From Bryobacterales bacterium (GTDB lineage: Bacteria > Acidobacteriota > Terriglobia > Bryobacterales > Bryobacteraceae), in NCBI GenBank assembly GCA_020854055.1, contig JADZGD010000014.1:1-46132 (forward strand): 46,132 bases of DNA, read 5' to 3'. The notes beneath the pieces are model-generated. The model saw only the letters and a program-made list of their open reading frames with translations, was not told the origin of the DNA and searched no databases. Below, in pieces: positions 8,768-16,921 of the stretch. Every line of letters begins with the position of its first letter. Within the stretch, counting starts at the first letter, position 1. The translations under genes were made by a program, and so were the position numbers.

Positions 8768-10056
8768 CGCAGTTCCCCTCCCACCGCGCGTTCCAGTTCG
8801 GCACGACTGCGCGCCAATTCGGCTTCGGCATCGATGAAGTTCAGTTCCGTCTCCAGTAGCCGGCGTTGCTCAGTGAGGACGTCCAACAGCCGGAGCTGGC
8901 CAAGGTTGTAGGCTTGCCGAATGACCAGGAGGTTCTTTTCCGATTCACCGAGAACTCCCCGCTTCAAAATGGCGACCGCATTCCTGGCAGCCTGGTATCT
9001 GGCCAACGCCGTCTCGACTTCGAGCGGAACCGCAATCTCCAACTGCTCCACTTTGAGCTTCGCGGCGTTCTGGCGTGCCGCGGCTGCTTCAATATTCCCC
9101 GCATTCCGCTTGCGACCCTGCAGCGGGATCGAAATCCCCAGCGTCAGAATGTTGTCGCGATCCTTGAGAAGCAGTGGCGATCCAGAGGTCGTTGTGCGAA
9201 TCGGATCTTCGAATTGCGCGTACCGCCGCGCGTACCGCGCCGATAGCGTCAAGTCCGGGCTGCCCTGGGCTTCCGCGAGAGCGAGTTCAGCGGCGGATAG
9301 CGAAGCCAGTGTCCGCGCTGCATGAAGATCGGGACGCGACTCCAGCGCTCGTTTCCGCAGATCCGCCATGGAGCCGGACGGCGCCGGCGCCACACTGATT
9401 CGTGGAACGCCGTCGAACTCGCCCTCGGAGGTAACTCCGACTACGCGCCGCAATTCAAGCCGCGCAGACTGTACTTGCCCGTTCGCCACTGCCTGCTGCG
9501 ACTCGGTCCGATTGACTTCAACCAGCAATAACTGGCGTTCCAGCGGCGCCGCGTCGTCTCGCTGAACGCGCGCATCCACCAGCCGGTACGAATCGCGGTT
9601 TATCTTTAGGATGCCGCCGATGGCATCGAGCTTTTGCTGATTCGCCGCCGCGTCTATATACCGCGTCTTGATCTCATACGCGAGTTGGCGGGTTCGCTCT
9701 GCCAATTCGTCTTCCGCCAGGGCCAATCCCAGCTCCGCAACCCGCACCCGCTTGGAACGCTTTCCTCCGGTCTCGACGGGGTGAAAGTATCCGGCGGTGT
9801 ACTCTTCTTCCCCCTGTGTGCGCAGCGGACGTCCGCTGGCTGCGTTCACTTCAATTGTTGGGGCCGGACGAACGCCGGCTTGCCTCATGAGTCCGCGCGC
9901 TTCCGCGATCCGCTGTTGTGCGGCGAGGATCTCGCGATTCCGCTCTAACGCCTGTTGTATCAATTGGTCAACGCCGGAGGCCGTTCCGGCGTTCTGAGCT
10001 TGCAATCCGCCCGCCGCGAGGGCCAGGACGAGCAGAGATGTGCGTCTCCATACCAT
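8764..10056 (-). CDS. czcC: CzcC-type outer-membrane efflux protein (TolC family)
   Basis: A 430-residue outer-membrane factor with a cleavable signal peptide (VWRRTSLLVLALAAGGLQAQ) and two repeated OEP coiled-coil domains, seen as long Ala/Arg/Glu-rich helices such as QQRIAEARGLMRQAGVRPAP and, near the end, LRLLDVLTEQRRLLETELN. The ATG at 10056 is preceded by AAGGAGAAGTGT, an excellent ribosome binding site. A frame extension to a TTG at 10071 would translate that site itself and is rejected. It is the second gene of the efflux operon and supplies the exit duct for CzcA and CzcB. Confidence 0.9.
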   Translation of the reverse strand: MVWRRTSLLVLALAAGGLQAQNAGTASGVDQLIQQALERNREILAAQQRIAEARGLMRQAGVRPAPTIEVNAASGRPLRTQGEEEYTAGYFHPVETGGKRSKRVRVAELGLALAEDELAERTRQLAYEIKTRYIDAAANQQKLDAIGGILKINRDSYRLVDARVQRDDAAPLERQLLLVEVNRTESQQAVANGQVQSARLELRRVVGVTSEGEFDGVPRISVAPAPSGSMADLRKRALESRPDLHAARTLASLSAAELALAEAQGSPDLTLSARYARRYAQFEDPIRTTTSGSPLLLKDRDNILTLGISIPLQGRKRNAGNIEAAAARQNAAKLKVEQLEIAVPLEVETALARYQAARNAVAILKRGVLGESEKNLLVIRQAYNLGQLRLLDVLTEQRRLLETELNFIDAEAELARSRAELERAVGGELR

Positions 10057-10100
10057 ACACTTCTCCTTCAATCAGTAGTCAGCGATCGGTAGTGAGGAGA

Positions 10101-10391
10101 CTAGAGTTGCGGAGGGTGATCGATCGAAAGTGAGACGGAAAGGAGCTGGAGAACGGGTTCCGGCGCCGTTTCCCGATGGGCATTCCCGCCCGGTTCGCGC
10201 GCGAATATCATCGCCGGGACAACATGGTGGCAGCAGCACAGACAACCGTCACCGCCCGGGTCATCGCATCCGGTGCTGTGGCTCGTGCTGCTGGAAACGC
10301 ATACGTCGGATAAGTCACAGGCATACACCTCCGCGCCTGCTACGAAGAGCAGGAGAACGGTAAAGATGCGTAGGACCATAGTCCGGTGCAC
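10101..10391 (-). CDS. Small secreted Cys/His-rich protein heading the czc operon
   Basis: A 96-residue protein with a clear signal peptide (about residues 1-24, VLRIFTVLLLFVAGAEVYA). The mature part contains CDLSDVC, then CDDPGGDGCLCCCHHVVP, seven or more Cys and two adjacent His in about 35 residues, and a tail without Cys. The start is a GTG at 10391 preceded by AGGGA at good spacing; an ATG twelve bases downstream lacks such a site. Its position first in the metal-efflux operon and its thiolate-rich patch suggest periplasmic metal binding or sensing (inference). I cannot assign it to a named family. The gap to czcC is 44 bases. Confidence 0.65.
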   Translation of the reverse strand: MHRTMVLRIFTVLLLFVAGAEVYACDLSDVCVSSSTSHSTGCDDPGGDGCLCCCHHVVPAMIFAREPGGNAHRETAPEPVLQLLSVSLSIDHPPQL

Positions 10392-10831
10392 GGGTAATCC
10401 CTATTCTCGCACGTCTTTGCTCACCCGCATCAACATAGAATTGTCCAACACAAACTGATCCTGAAAAGGCGGCGGGCAGGCTGCGGCATCCTGCAAGGGA
10501 ATGCAGATTCGAATACGGAACACGGAATCCCCGGGACCGGAGACGATCGGCGGGTTGGTGGAAGCCAGCCAGGACGGCCGCCTAAGTCACGCCGAGGGTC
10601 TCGAGCGGCAAGTTCATTTGGTTGAGCGCCTCGTCGATGAGGTCATGAACGCTCTGGTTGTGTTCGCCGCCTTCGGCATCGAAGGGGATCTGGCCGGGGC
10701 TCATCCGCTTCTTCACCCGAATTGTCCTCATCCTGAACCAACCGAGATTTTCGCCGGGCGCGGAGCCGATTCGCCGTCATCACACCGCAGCCCACTCCAT
10801 GTATATCGAGCGGGGGACCAGGAGGTACCCT
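10392..10831. other. Region between czc operon and symporter gene
   Basis: This 440-base stretch should hold the leftward promoter of the czc operon and the rightward promoter of the symporter gene. I see no convincing -35/-10 pair and no metal-regulator dyad. It contains one credible short leftward frame (10582-10731), listed separately. A rightward frame from 10501 has no ribosome binding site and runs antisense/out of frame into the symporter. Confidence 0.4.
10582..10731 (-). CDS. Short unknown protein or gene remnant (49 residues)
   Basis: The frame reads MRTIRVKKRMSPGQIPFDAE, then GGEHNQSVHDLIDEALNQ and MNLPLETLGVT before TAG. It is basic at the start and acidic with an amphipathic helix in the middle. 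About four fifths of its third codon positions are G or C, like real genes nearby. The ATG at 10731 has no good ribosome binding site; an internal GTG at 10716 has AGGA eight bases upstream. The frame is open for about ten codons upstream of the ATG, so this might be the 3' end of a decayed gene. No homologue is recognised. Confidence 0.42.
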   Translation of the reverse strand: MRTIRVKKRMSPGQIPFDAEGGEHNQSVHDLIDEALNQMNLPLETLGVT

Positions 10832-12310
10832 GTGCTAGAATCCCGTTACCATATGCATTCTCTCGATCTGGCGGTGATTCTGCTTTATCTGGTGGGAATC
10901 ACATGGTTCGGCGCACGATTCCGCAAGCGACAGCACAGCCTGAAGGATTATTTCCTGGGCGGCCGCAGCGCTCCGTGGTGGGCGATTGCCTTCTCGATCG
11001 TATCGGCGGAGACCAGCACGCTGACGGTGATCGGCACGCCGGGTTTGGCATTCAGTGGAGACCTCGGATTCCTGCAGGTGGTGCTGGGGTATCTGCTGGC
11101 ACGGGTGGTGATCGCCGTGCTATTTCTTCCCCACTACTTTCGCGGCGAACTGTTTACCGCCTACGAACTGATGCAGCGGCGGTTCGGGAGCCGGATTCGT
11201 AAGCTGACCGCGGGGCTATTCCTCTTCCTGCGAGCACTGGCCGAGGGCGTCCGGGTATTCGCCATCTCCATTGTGATCTCGATCGTGCTTGGCACGGGGG
11301 AGTCGATCTCGATCGTGGTGATTGTCTGCCTCACCCTGTTCTACACATTCGAGGGCGGAATGACCGCCGTCATCTGGACCGATGTGGTACAAATGATCCT
11401 CTATGTTGGAGGCGCCGTGCTCAGCCTGTTCATCATTCTGGGCAGGATTCCGGGTGGATGGGAGCACGTGTGGGCGGTTGCGGCGCCGGCCGGAAAATTT
11501 CAGGTTTTCGATTTCCGCTTCGCCCTGACGCCCGAGTTCTTCTCGCGCCCCTACAGCTTCTGGGCGGGGCTGATCGGCGGGTGCTTTCTCACCACCGCCA
11601 GCCACGGGACCGAGCAGTTGATGGTTCAGCGGCTACTGGCGGCGCGGGATGAGGCCGCCAGCCGGAGGGCATTATTTGCGAGCTGGCTGGTGATCCTGTT
11701 CCAGTTCGCGCTTTTTCTGGTGATCGGGACGATCCTGTTCGTCTACTATCGCGACACCGGGATGGCGGCGCCTAACCCGACCGACCGCATCTATCCTGAA
11801 TTCATCTGGAACAATCTCCCGCCCGGCCTGGCCGGCCTGGTGATGGCCGCGATTCTGGCGGCGGCCATGTCGAATCTGAGCGCGGCTTTGAATTCCCTGG
11901 CGTCGACCAGCATTATGGACTTCGCCCGGCCGATGATTGCCGCGGCAGGCCGGGTGCGATCCGAATCGGGATTTCTCGTGCTGGCGCGGTGGGCGACAGT
12001 GGTGTGGGGCGCGCTGTTGCTGGGGATTGGAATGCTGGCGCGGCACTGGGGATCGGTGCTTGAGGCGGGACTGTCGATCGCGTCGGTCCTGTATGGGGCG
12101 CTGTTGGGAGTATTCCTTCTGGGACTGCTCACACGGAGGGCGAACGAAACCGGAGCGATGTGGGCTATGGTGATCGGGTTGGTGGTGATGCTCTACGTCA
12201 AGACCGGGACGAACATCGCCTGGACCTGGTATGTGTCGATCGGAACCGCGGCCACTTTCATCTCCGGCCTGGCGGTCTCATCCCTCAGCACAAAGAGACG
12301 CAATGGCTGA
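10832..12310 (+). CDS. Sodium:solute symporter (SSS family)
   Basis: About 492 residues with the SSS pattern of some 13 membrane helices. Recognisable parts are LAVILLYLVGITWFGARF in helix 1, the conserved loop KDYFLGGRSAPWWAIAFSI followed by SAETSTLTVIGTPGLAF, and the helix pair with TTASHGTEQLMVQRLLAA. The GTG at 10832 is preceded by GGAGG with six bases between and is preferred over the ATG at 10853. Longer frames start without such a site. The substrate cannot be inferred; close relatives are annotated as sialic-acid, sugar or amino-acid symporters. Its stop overlaps the start of the following permease gene by eight bases, so the two transporters are probably co-translated. Confidence 0.9.
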   Translation: MLESRYHMHSLDLAVILLYLVGITWFGARFRKRQHSLKDYFLGGRSAPWWAIAFSIVSAETSTLTVIGTPGLAFSGDLGFLQVVLGYLLARVVIAVLFLPHYFRGELFTAYELMQRRFGSRIRKLTAGLFLFLRALAEGVRVFAISIVISIVLGTGESISIVVIVCLTLFYTFEGGMTAVIWTDVVQMILYVGGAVLSLFIILGRIPGGWEHVWAVAAPAGKFQVFDFRFALTPEFFSRPYSFWAGLIGGCFLTTASHGTEQLMVQRLLAARDEAASRRALFASWLVILFQFALFLVIGTILFVYYRDTGMAAPNPTDRIYPEFIWNNLPPGLAGLVMAAILAAAMSNLSAALNSLASTSIMDFARPMIAAAGRVRSESGFLVLARWATVVWGALLLGIGMLARHWGSVLEAGLSIASVLYGALLGVFLLGLLTRRANETGAMWAMVIGLVVMLYVKTGTNIAWTWYVSIGTAATFISGLAVSSLSTKRRNG

Positions 12311-13667
12311 GGTAGCGCTGCGGCGGGAACTGGGACTGTGGGGCGCCGCGTCGATCGTGGTGGGGACGGTAATCGGCAGCGGCATTTTCCTGGTCCCAAA
12401 AACGATGATTCTGGAATTGGGGTCGCCCGCGCTGGTATTCGCAGTGTGGATATTCGGCGGTCTCCTGACCCTGGCCGGCGCGCTCAGCTACGCCGAACTG
12501 GCGGCAGCGCTGCCGGAGGCAGGCGGCGACTATGTCTACCTCAAGGAGGCCTACGGGCCGTTCTGGGGATTCGTTTACGGCTGGACCCAGATGTGGGTGG
12601 CAAAGAGCGGATCGATTGCCACGCTGGCCACCGCGTTTTTTCTGTACCTGGGGAATTTTTATCCGGCGCTCGATTCGGTGCTGTTCGCCGTTCCCTTGCC
12701 GCTGGGACACAATGGAGCCCCGCTGGAGATCCGCTACGGACAACTGTTGGGAATAATTATCATTTTTCTGTTCGCAATTCTTAACTATTTTGGAATTCGC
12801 GTCGGTGGAACACTCCAGATCGTGATCACAGTGGTAAAAATTACTCTAATTGCGGCGATCATTGTAATCGGGCTCACGGCCGAGGCCGGCACGGTGGCAA
12901 ATTACAGTTCCGTCATGCCCGCACCGGGAGGGCTGACCGGCTTTTTTGCCGCGCTGGTGGCAGCGCTTTGGGCCTATGACGGGTGGAACAACCTGAACAT
13001 GATCGGCTCTGAGATACGCAACCCACAGCGAAATTTTCCGTTGGCGCTGATATTCGGCACCGTGGCCGTGATAACGATCTACCTGCTGGCCAACGCGGCT
13101 TATTTCTATGTGCTTGACGCGCGCGGAGTAGGCTCGGGCGATCGTGTGGCGGCGGATATGATGTTGCGTATCCTTGGCAGGGGTGGAGCCTCGGCAGTGA
13201 GCATTGCCGCCATGATTTCGATTTTGGCGGCGCTCAACGGATCGATTCTGTCAGGCGCCCGCGTACCGTACGCAATGGCCCGCGATGGTTACTTCTTCCG
13301 CCCGGTGGCGGCTGTAAATCCAAAATACCGGACACCGGGAGTTTCGATATTTTCCCTCAGTGGATGGGCGGCGGCGCTGGTGCTGAGCGGCCGCTACGAG
13401 GATCTGTTCAACCTGGTGATCTTCGCCAGTTGGATCCTGTATGGAATGTCGGCCGCCGCGGTGATCGTGTTGCGGTTCAAGCGGCCGGACCTCGACCGGC
13501 CATATCGGACACTCGGATACCCGGTGGTACCAGTAGTTTTTGTACTGGTGGCAGTGGCGCTGCTGCTGGCCACGTTAGTGAAATCCCCTAGAGAATCCGG
13601 CTTGGGACTCGGTTTGATTCTGGCGGGCGTTCCCTTCTATTTATCCTGGAAAAGCCGGCGCGTCTGA
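12303..13667 (+). CDS. APC-family amino-acid permease
   Basis: A 454-residue transporter with about 12 helices of the APC superfamily, LAT-like branch. The first helix carries ASIVVGTVIGSGIFLVPK, the unwound GSGIF substrate motif typical of the family, followed by LTLAGALSYAELAAALPEAGG and YVYLKEAYGPFWGF. Helix 6 has ALWAYDGWNNLNMIGSEIRNP, again family-typical. The ATG at 12303 lies inside the symporter gene, eight bases before its end, with only a weak AAAGAGA site, consistent with coupled translation. Substrate is probably an amino acid; pairing with an SSS transporter may serve uptake and exchange of related solutes (inference). Confidence 0.9.
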   Translation: MAEVALRRELGLWGAASIVVGTVIGSGIFLVPKTMILELGSPALVFAVWIFGGLLTLAGALSYAELAAALPEAGGDYVYLKEAYGPFWGFVYGWTQMWVAKSGSIATLATAFFLYLGNFYPALDSVLFAVPLPLGHNGAPLEIRYGQLLGIIIIFLFAILNYFGIRVGGTLQIVITVVKITLIAAIIVIGLTAEAGTVANYSSVMPAPGGLTGFFAALVAALWAYDGWNNLNMIGSEIRNPQRNFPLALIFGTVAVITIYLLANAAYFYVLDARGVGSGDRVAADMMLRILGRGGASAVSIAAMISILAALNGSILSGARVPYAMARDGYFFRPVAAVNPKYRTPGVSIFSLSGWAAALVLSGRYEDLFNLVIFASWILYGMSAAAVIVLRFKRPDLDRPYRTLGYPVVPVVFVLVAVALLLATLVKSPRESGLGLGLILAGVPFYLSWKSRRV

Positions 13668-13852
13668 TATAATTCCGTTAGAATACGGCCGGTTGCGTTG
13701 TCCACGGAACGGGCTCCGGGGCGGCCGCCGGCGGCTTTGGCTTGCGAGCCAGTACACCACCCGCGGGGATGGTGGCACGATTCGGGCTTCAGCGGCCGGA
13801 TCCGCGTCACCTTTTTCCGAAGGACTGAACAAGAGTAAAAATATTCAATTCC

Positions 13853-13870
13853 TGTTCTGTTTTTGGAACA
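13853..13870 (+). promoter_or_regulatory. 18-bp dyad, copy 1 (possible operator)
   Basis: TGTTCTGTTTTTGGAACA is an imperfect palindrome with TGTTC/GAACA arms. It matches the reverse complement of the element at 13940-13957 in 15 of 18 positions. The copies lie either side of a TATAAT, 87 bases apart, in inverted orientation. Confidence 0.5.
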
Positions 13871-13908
13871 AGCATCTTGAAAACCTGCTCAGGATGCAGT
13901 ACAACAGC

Positions 13909-13914
13909 TATAAT
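13909..13914 (+). promoter_or_regulatory. Possible -10 element for the AT-hook gene
   Basis: TATAAT lies between the two dyads, 79 bases before the ATG at 13993. There is no clear -35 at the right distance (a TTGAAA at 13877 is 26 bases away), so this is tentative. Confidence 0.35.
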
Positions 13915-13939
13915 GCGGTAGCGTAGAAAGATGTTTTCT

Positions 13940-13957
13940 CGTTCCGAAAACGGAACA
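13940..13957 (-). promoter_or_regulatory. 18-bp dyad, copy 2 (possible operator)
   Basis: Read on the minus strand this is TGTTCCGTTTTCGGAACG; its core GTTCCG-aaaa-CGGAAC on the plus strand has perfect six-base arms. It differs from copy 1 at three positions, two of which (6 and 12) improve the symmetry. It lies 35 bases upstream of the AT-hook gene and downstream of the TATAAT, a position suited to a repressor. Confidence 0.5.
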
Positions 13958-13992
13958 ACGCAAAAAGCGCAACGGACCGATTGGGAGCCAAC

Positions 13993-14202
13993 ATGGATGT
14001 AGCAAAAATTCTTGCCGATCTCAGGCAGGAGCGCGAACAAATTGAAGAAGCCATCCTCAGCCTGGAACGGCTGGTGCGGGGACGGGGTAAGCGTCGTGGC
14101 AGGCCACCAGCCTGGCTGGCGACCGCCCAGAAGCGGCGCGGCAGGCCGCCGGGAAGTAAGAACAAAACGACGAGCGCAGCGAGCAAGGCAGCCTCGGCCT
14201 GA
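13993..14202 (+). CDS. AT-hook mini-protein
   Basis: A 69-residue protein. Residues 1-30 (MDVAKILADLRQEREQIEEA and onward) form a heptad-patterned helix likely to dimerise. The basic remainder has two AT-hook cores, GKRRGRPPAW and QKRRGRPPGSKNK, which bind the minor groove of AT-rich DNA. The ATG at 13993 follows GGGAG; a TTG at 13981 would add four residues but has no site. I recognise the architecture from Acidobacteria, where such small genes seem to be frequent, but no function is established to my knowledge. A nucleoid-associated or regulatory role is inferred. The dyads directly upstream could be its own regulatory sites. Confidence 0.8.
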   Translation: MDVAKILADLRQEREQIEEAILSLERLVRGRGKRRGRPPAWLATAQKRRGRPPGSKNKTTSAASKAASA

Positions 14203-14214
14203 TTCCGGGCGGTT

Positions 14215-16572
14215 TTAGTCTCGATAAATCAGATACTTTTCACGGCGGAGGAGAAATGACCGCAAGGCACTCTCCTGGCCCTGCATGATCTGGCGTGGAT
14301 CCGTGCCTGCCTGGATCGACTCAATGACCATGTGACTGCCAATGAGGCGGGCGTTGTCGTCAAATGCGATCTTTCCGGGGTAGAGATTGGCGATAGCGGC
14401 TGCGACCTCCAGCCCCAGTCGTACGCTATCGAACGCATCGCGATTGATGACGACAAACCGCACGCCTTCAATCAGCTTATTCGCCAGATTTGAAGAGACT
14501 GGGCGAAATCGTGTGGCATATATCCGAACGCCTGGAATATACCTGGAATTAAGATATTGGGCTAATTCAGCGCCTCGTACCCAGGGGGCGCCGATCTGTT
14601 CGAAGGGTGCGTCGGTCCCCCGGCCAACGGAATAGTCCTTCGATGCCTCCAGCATGGCGAGGCCCGGATAAAGCAACGCGGCATTGAGACCTCTCATATT
14701 CGGCGAAGGATTCACCCAGAGCAGTCCCGTGGAGTCGAACCAATCGCCGCGCGACCAATTTTTCATCGCAATGACCCGCAGATCGGCACCGATGTGTTGT
14801 TCATGGTTCATCATCCGCGCCAGTTCACCGGCGGTCATGCCGTGCCGGATGGGCATTTCAAAGCAACCGATGAACGACTCCAACCCCGCTTCGAGAACGG
14901 GACCCTCTATGTGAACACCGGTGATGGGGTTGGGGCGATCGAGAACAGCGAACGGGATCTTCCTGCTAGCGGCGGCGCGCATCGCATAATTCATGGTGGA
15001 GAGATACGTGTAAAAGCGTGCTCCCACGTCCTGAATATCGAAAATCAACAGATCAACCGCGGCCAGCATGGCCGCGTCAGGCCGGCGGTCCTGTTGTTTA
15101 TAAAGACTCCACACGCGAAGACCGGTTTTTCGATCGATCGTGTTGTCTACGTTTTCGGTGTCCAGAAGACCTTCCCAACCGTGCTCGGGTGAAAATAAGG
15201 TAGTCACCTTCCATCCGGCCGCCAACAACGCATCCACATTTCTACGCCCGTCGTGGGTATGTCCGGTCTGGTTGGTGATCAGCCCGATCCGTTTGTCCCG
15301 CCATTCAGGTACAGGGGAAGCAAGCAACACATCGATTCCATTCAAAGTCTGAGCATTGCGGTGCACCACACGGTGCAGACCCGCCCCCACCAGCGTCTCG
15401 TTATAACCAGTGAGTTGAATTCGGGGACCGGTAATTCCAAACGACGCCGCGGCCACGGTGGCCACTTTGGCGCGAAGTCCGGTGATTGCGGGCCGGATGT
15501 GGGGGTAGACGGAATTCGTGAGCAATATCACATAAGTTTGGGAGAACGGGTCAATCCACAATGAAGTACCGGTAAAGCCGGTGTGTCCGAAGGAGCCGAT
15601 GGGAAAAAGTTCACCACGATTTCCGGAAAAAGGAGAATCTAAGTCCCAACCGAGACCACGAAGGATGGGCTGGTCAGCGGGCGATTGCGGTGTGGTAAAC
15701 TTCACCACCGTGACCGGACGAAACATGGCAACACCGTTTGCCTGACCATCGTGCAGGATCATCTGCGCGAATTTCGAGAGATCGGCCGCGGTGGTGAACA
15801 GCCCGGCATGTCCGGCAATGCCTCCCATGGCGCGCGCCGTGGGATCATGCACCACGCCGCGAAGCGGAGCGCTGGTACCGGGAAGCCGTTCGGTGGGAGC
15901 AATTCTCGCTTTCAGCGAAGCCGGCGGGTTGAACATCGAGTCCTTCATTGCCAGCGGCGCAAACAGGTTCCGGCGTGCGTATTCGGCCAAGTCCATGCCG
16001 CTGAGGCGCTCAACGATGGCCCCCATCAGAATAAAGTTGAGATCGCTGTAAACAAACCGGACACCCGGTGGATCTACCGGCTTATCCTGCATCGCCAGGC
16101 GGATGCCCGTCTCATGCCCTTTCCAGGCCGGCGGCATATCCAGATCGGGCCGCAGGCCGGAAAAGTGTGTCATCAGATTTCGAACCGTGATGGGACTCTT
16201 GCCTCCCTGAAATTCCGGCAGGTAGGCGGTCACCGGGTCATTGAGGCGAATGCGGCCCTGCTCGAACAACTTCATGACGGATGAGGTTGTGACCACCACC
16301 TTTGTGAGTGAAGCGGCATCGAAGACCGTATCGAGCGTCATCGGCTCATTAGGGTGACGGGAGCGAAAGCCATAGGCTTTTTCAAAAACGATCTTGCCGT
16401 GGTGGCCGACAAGGACGACGCCGCCCGGAATGCGGTCTTCCCGAATGGCCTCCTCCATCACCCGGTCGATGGCGGGCGCTCCGGAAAAGGCAGACCCGGG
16501 CGGCGTCCCGGCAAGACACGGCAGCGCGAACAGGGCGATTGCCAAGCCCGCCTCCAGCAGCGAAGATGTCAT
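14215..16572 (-). CDS. Serine hydrolase (beta-lactamase fold) fused to NamZ/DUF1343 exo-muramidase
   Basis: A 785-residue secreted protein with a signal peptide (about 1-21). Domain 1 (about 30-375) is a class C beta-lactamase-like serine hydrolase: ASLTKVV (SxxK nucleophile), YSDLN (YxN) and GHTGFTG (HxG). Domain 2 (about 405-785) is DUF1343, the NamZ exo-beta-N-acetylmuramidase family, with RIGLITNQTGHT, LFSPEHGWEG, IFDIQDVGARFYTYLSTM, VLDRPNPI and ASKDYSVGRGTDAPF. In Bacillus the equivalent activities are separate neighbouring genes (ybbE and ybbC), so the fusion supports a joint role in turnover of peptidoglycan fragments. The start overlaps the stop of the pterin dehydratase gene by four bases. 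Confidence 0.9.
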   Translation of the reverse strand: MTSSLLEAGLAIALFALPCLAGTPPGSAFSGAPAIDRVMEEAIREDRIPGGVVLVGHHGKIVFEKAYGFRSRHPNEPMTLDTVFDAASLTKVVVTTSSVMKLFEQGRIRLNDPVTAYLPEFQGGKSPITVRNLMTHFSGLRPDLDMPPAWKGHETGIRLAMQDKPVDPPGVRFVYSDLNFILMGAIVERLSGMDLAEYARRNLFAPLAMKDSMFNPPASLKARIAPTERLPGTSAPLRGVVHDPTARAMGGIAGHAGLFTTAADLSKFAQMILHDGQANGVAMFRPVTVVKFTTPQSPADQPILRGLGWDLDSPFSGNRGELFPIGSFGHTGFTGTSLWIDPFSQTYVILLTNSVYPHIRPAITGLRAKVATVAAASFGITGPRIQLTGYNETLVGAGLHRVVHRNAQTLNGIDVLLASPVPEWRDKRIGLITNQTGHTHDGRRNVDALLAAGWKVTTLFSPEHGWEGLLDTENVDNTIDRKTGLRVWSLYKQQDRRPDAAMLAAVDLLIFDIQDVGARFYTYLSTMNYAMRAAASRKIPFAVLDRPNPITGVHIEGPVLEAGLESFIGCFEMPIRHGMTAGELARMMNHEQHIGADLRVIAMKNWSRGDWFDSTGLLWVNPSPNMRGLNAALLYPGLAMLEASKDYSVGRGTDAPFEQIGAPWVRGAELAQYLNSRYIPGVRIYATRFRPVSSNLANKLIEGVRFVVINRDAFDSVRLGLEVAAAIANLYPGKIAFDDNARLIGSHMVIESIQAGTDPRQIMQGQESALRSFLLRREKYLIYRD

Positions 16573-16862
16573 TGCAACTTGCCGGCAACGGCTTCCATCC
16601 GCCGGGCAAGTTCAAAATCGAGCCCGGTGATTCCACCGGAATCGTGGGTGGAAAGATCGACCACCACACGACTCCAGACATTGAACCACTCCGGGTGGTG
16701 ATTCATCGCCTGGGCCAGCAGTGCCGCTTGGGCCATGAAGCCGAAGGCGTTGACAAAATCGGCGAACGTGTATTCGCGGTGGAGCTTCCCGTTGACGGCA
16801 GTCCATCCCGGAAGGCCGCTCAACTGTTGCTCAATTTCGGCCGGAGTTAGTTTGGGTAGCAT
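16569..16862 (-). CDS. phhB: 4a-hydroxytetrahydrobiopterin dehydratase
   Basis: A 97-residue pterin-4a-carbinolamine dehydratase, full length for the family. The signature MNHHPEWFNVWSRVVVDLST contains the active-site pair of His, and a third active-site-type His lies in the THDSGGIT that follows. The N-terminal LPGWTAVNGKLHREYTFADF is also typical. The enzyme regenerates oxidised pterin after aromatic amino-acid hydroxylases; none is seen in the window, though in bacteria without them the protein may serve molybdopterin or other pterin chemistry. It overlaps the hydrolase/NamZ gene by four bases, a coupling with no obvious metabolic logic. Confidence 0.92.
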   Translation of the reverse strand: MLPKLTPAEIEQQLSGLPGWTAVNGKLHREYTFADFVNAFGFMAQAALLAQAMNHHPEWFNVWSRVVVDLSTHDSGGITGLDFELARRMEAVAGKLQ

Positions 16863-16921
16863 CTCACCTTTCAGTTTAGTCCCCGGCCCGGCGCGGCTAG
16901 AACCCGGGGAAGTGAAGCGCG

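Larger units (their letters stand above)
13668..13992. other. Intergenic region upstream of the AT-hook gene
   Basis: This stretch of 325 bases is AT-richer in its second half (about 13830-13960). It holds two copies of an 18-bp dyad and a TATAAT, each listed separately. A frame at 13693-13926 lacks a ribosome binding site and any protein-like composition. No terminator with a U-tract is seen after the permease gene. Confidence 0.5.

Noticed and set aside
10501..11202. Rightward frame upstream of and into the symporter gene
   Set aside because: Its second half is an out-of-frame reading of the symporter; no ribosome binding site.
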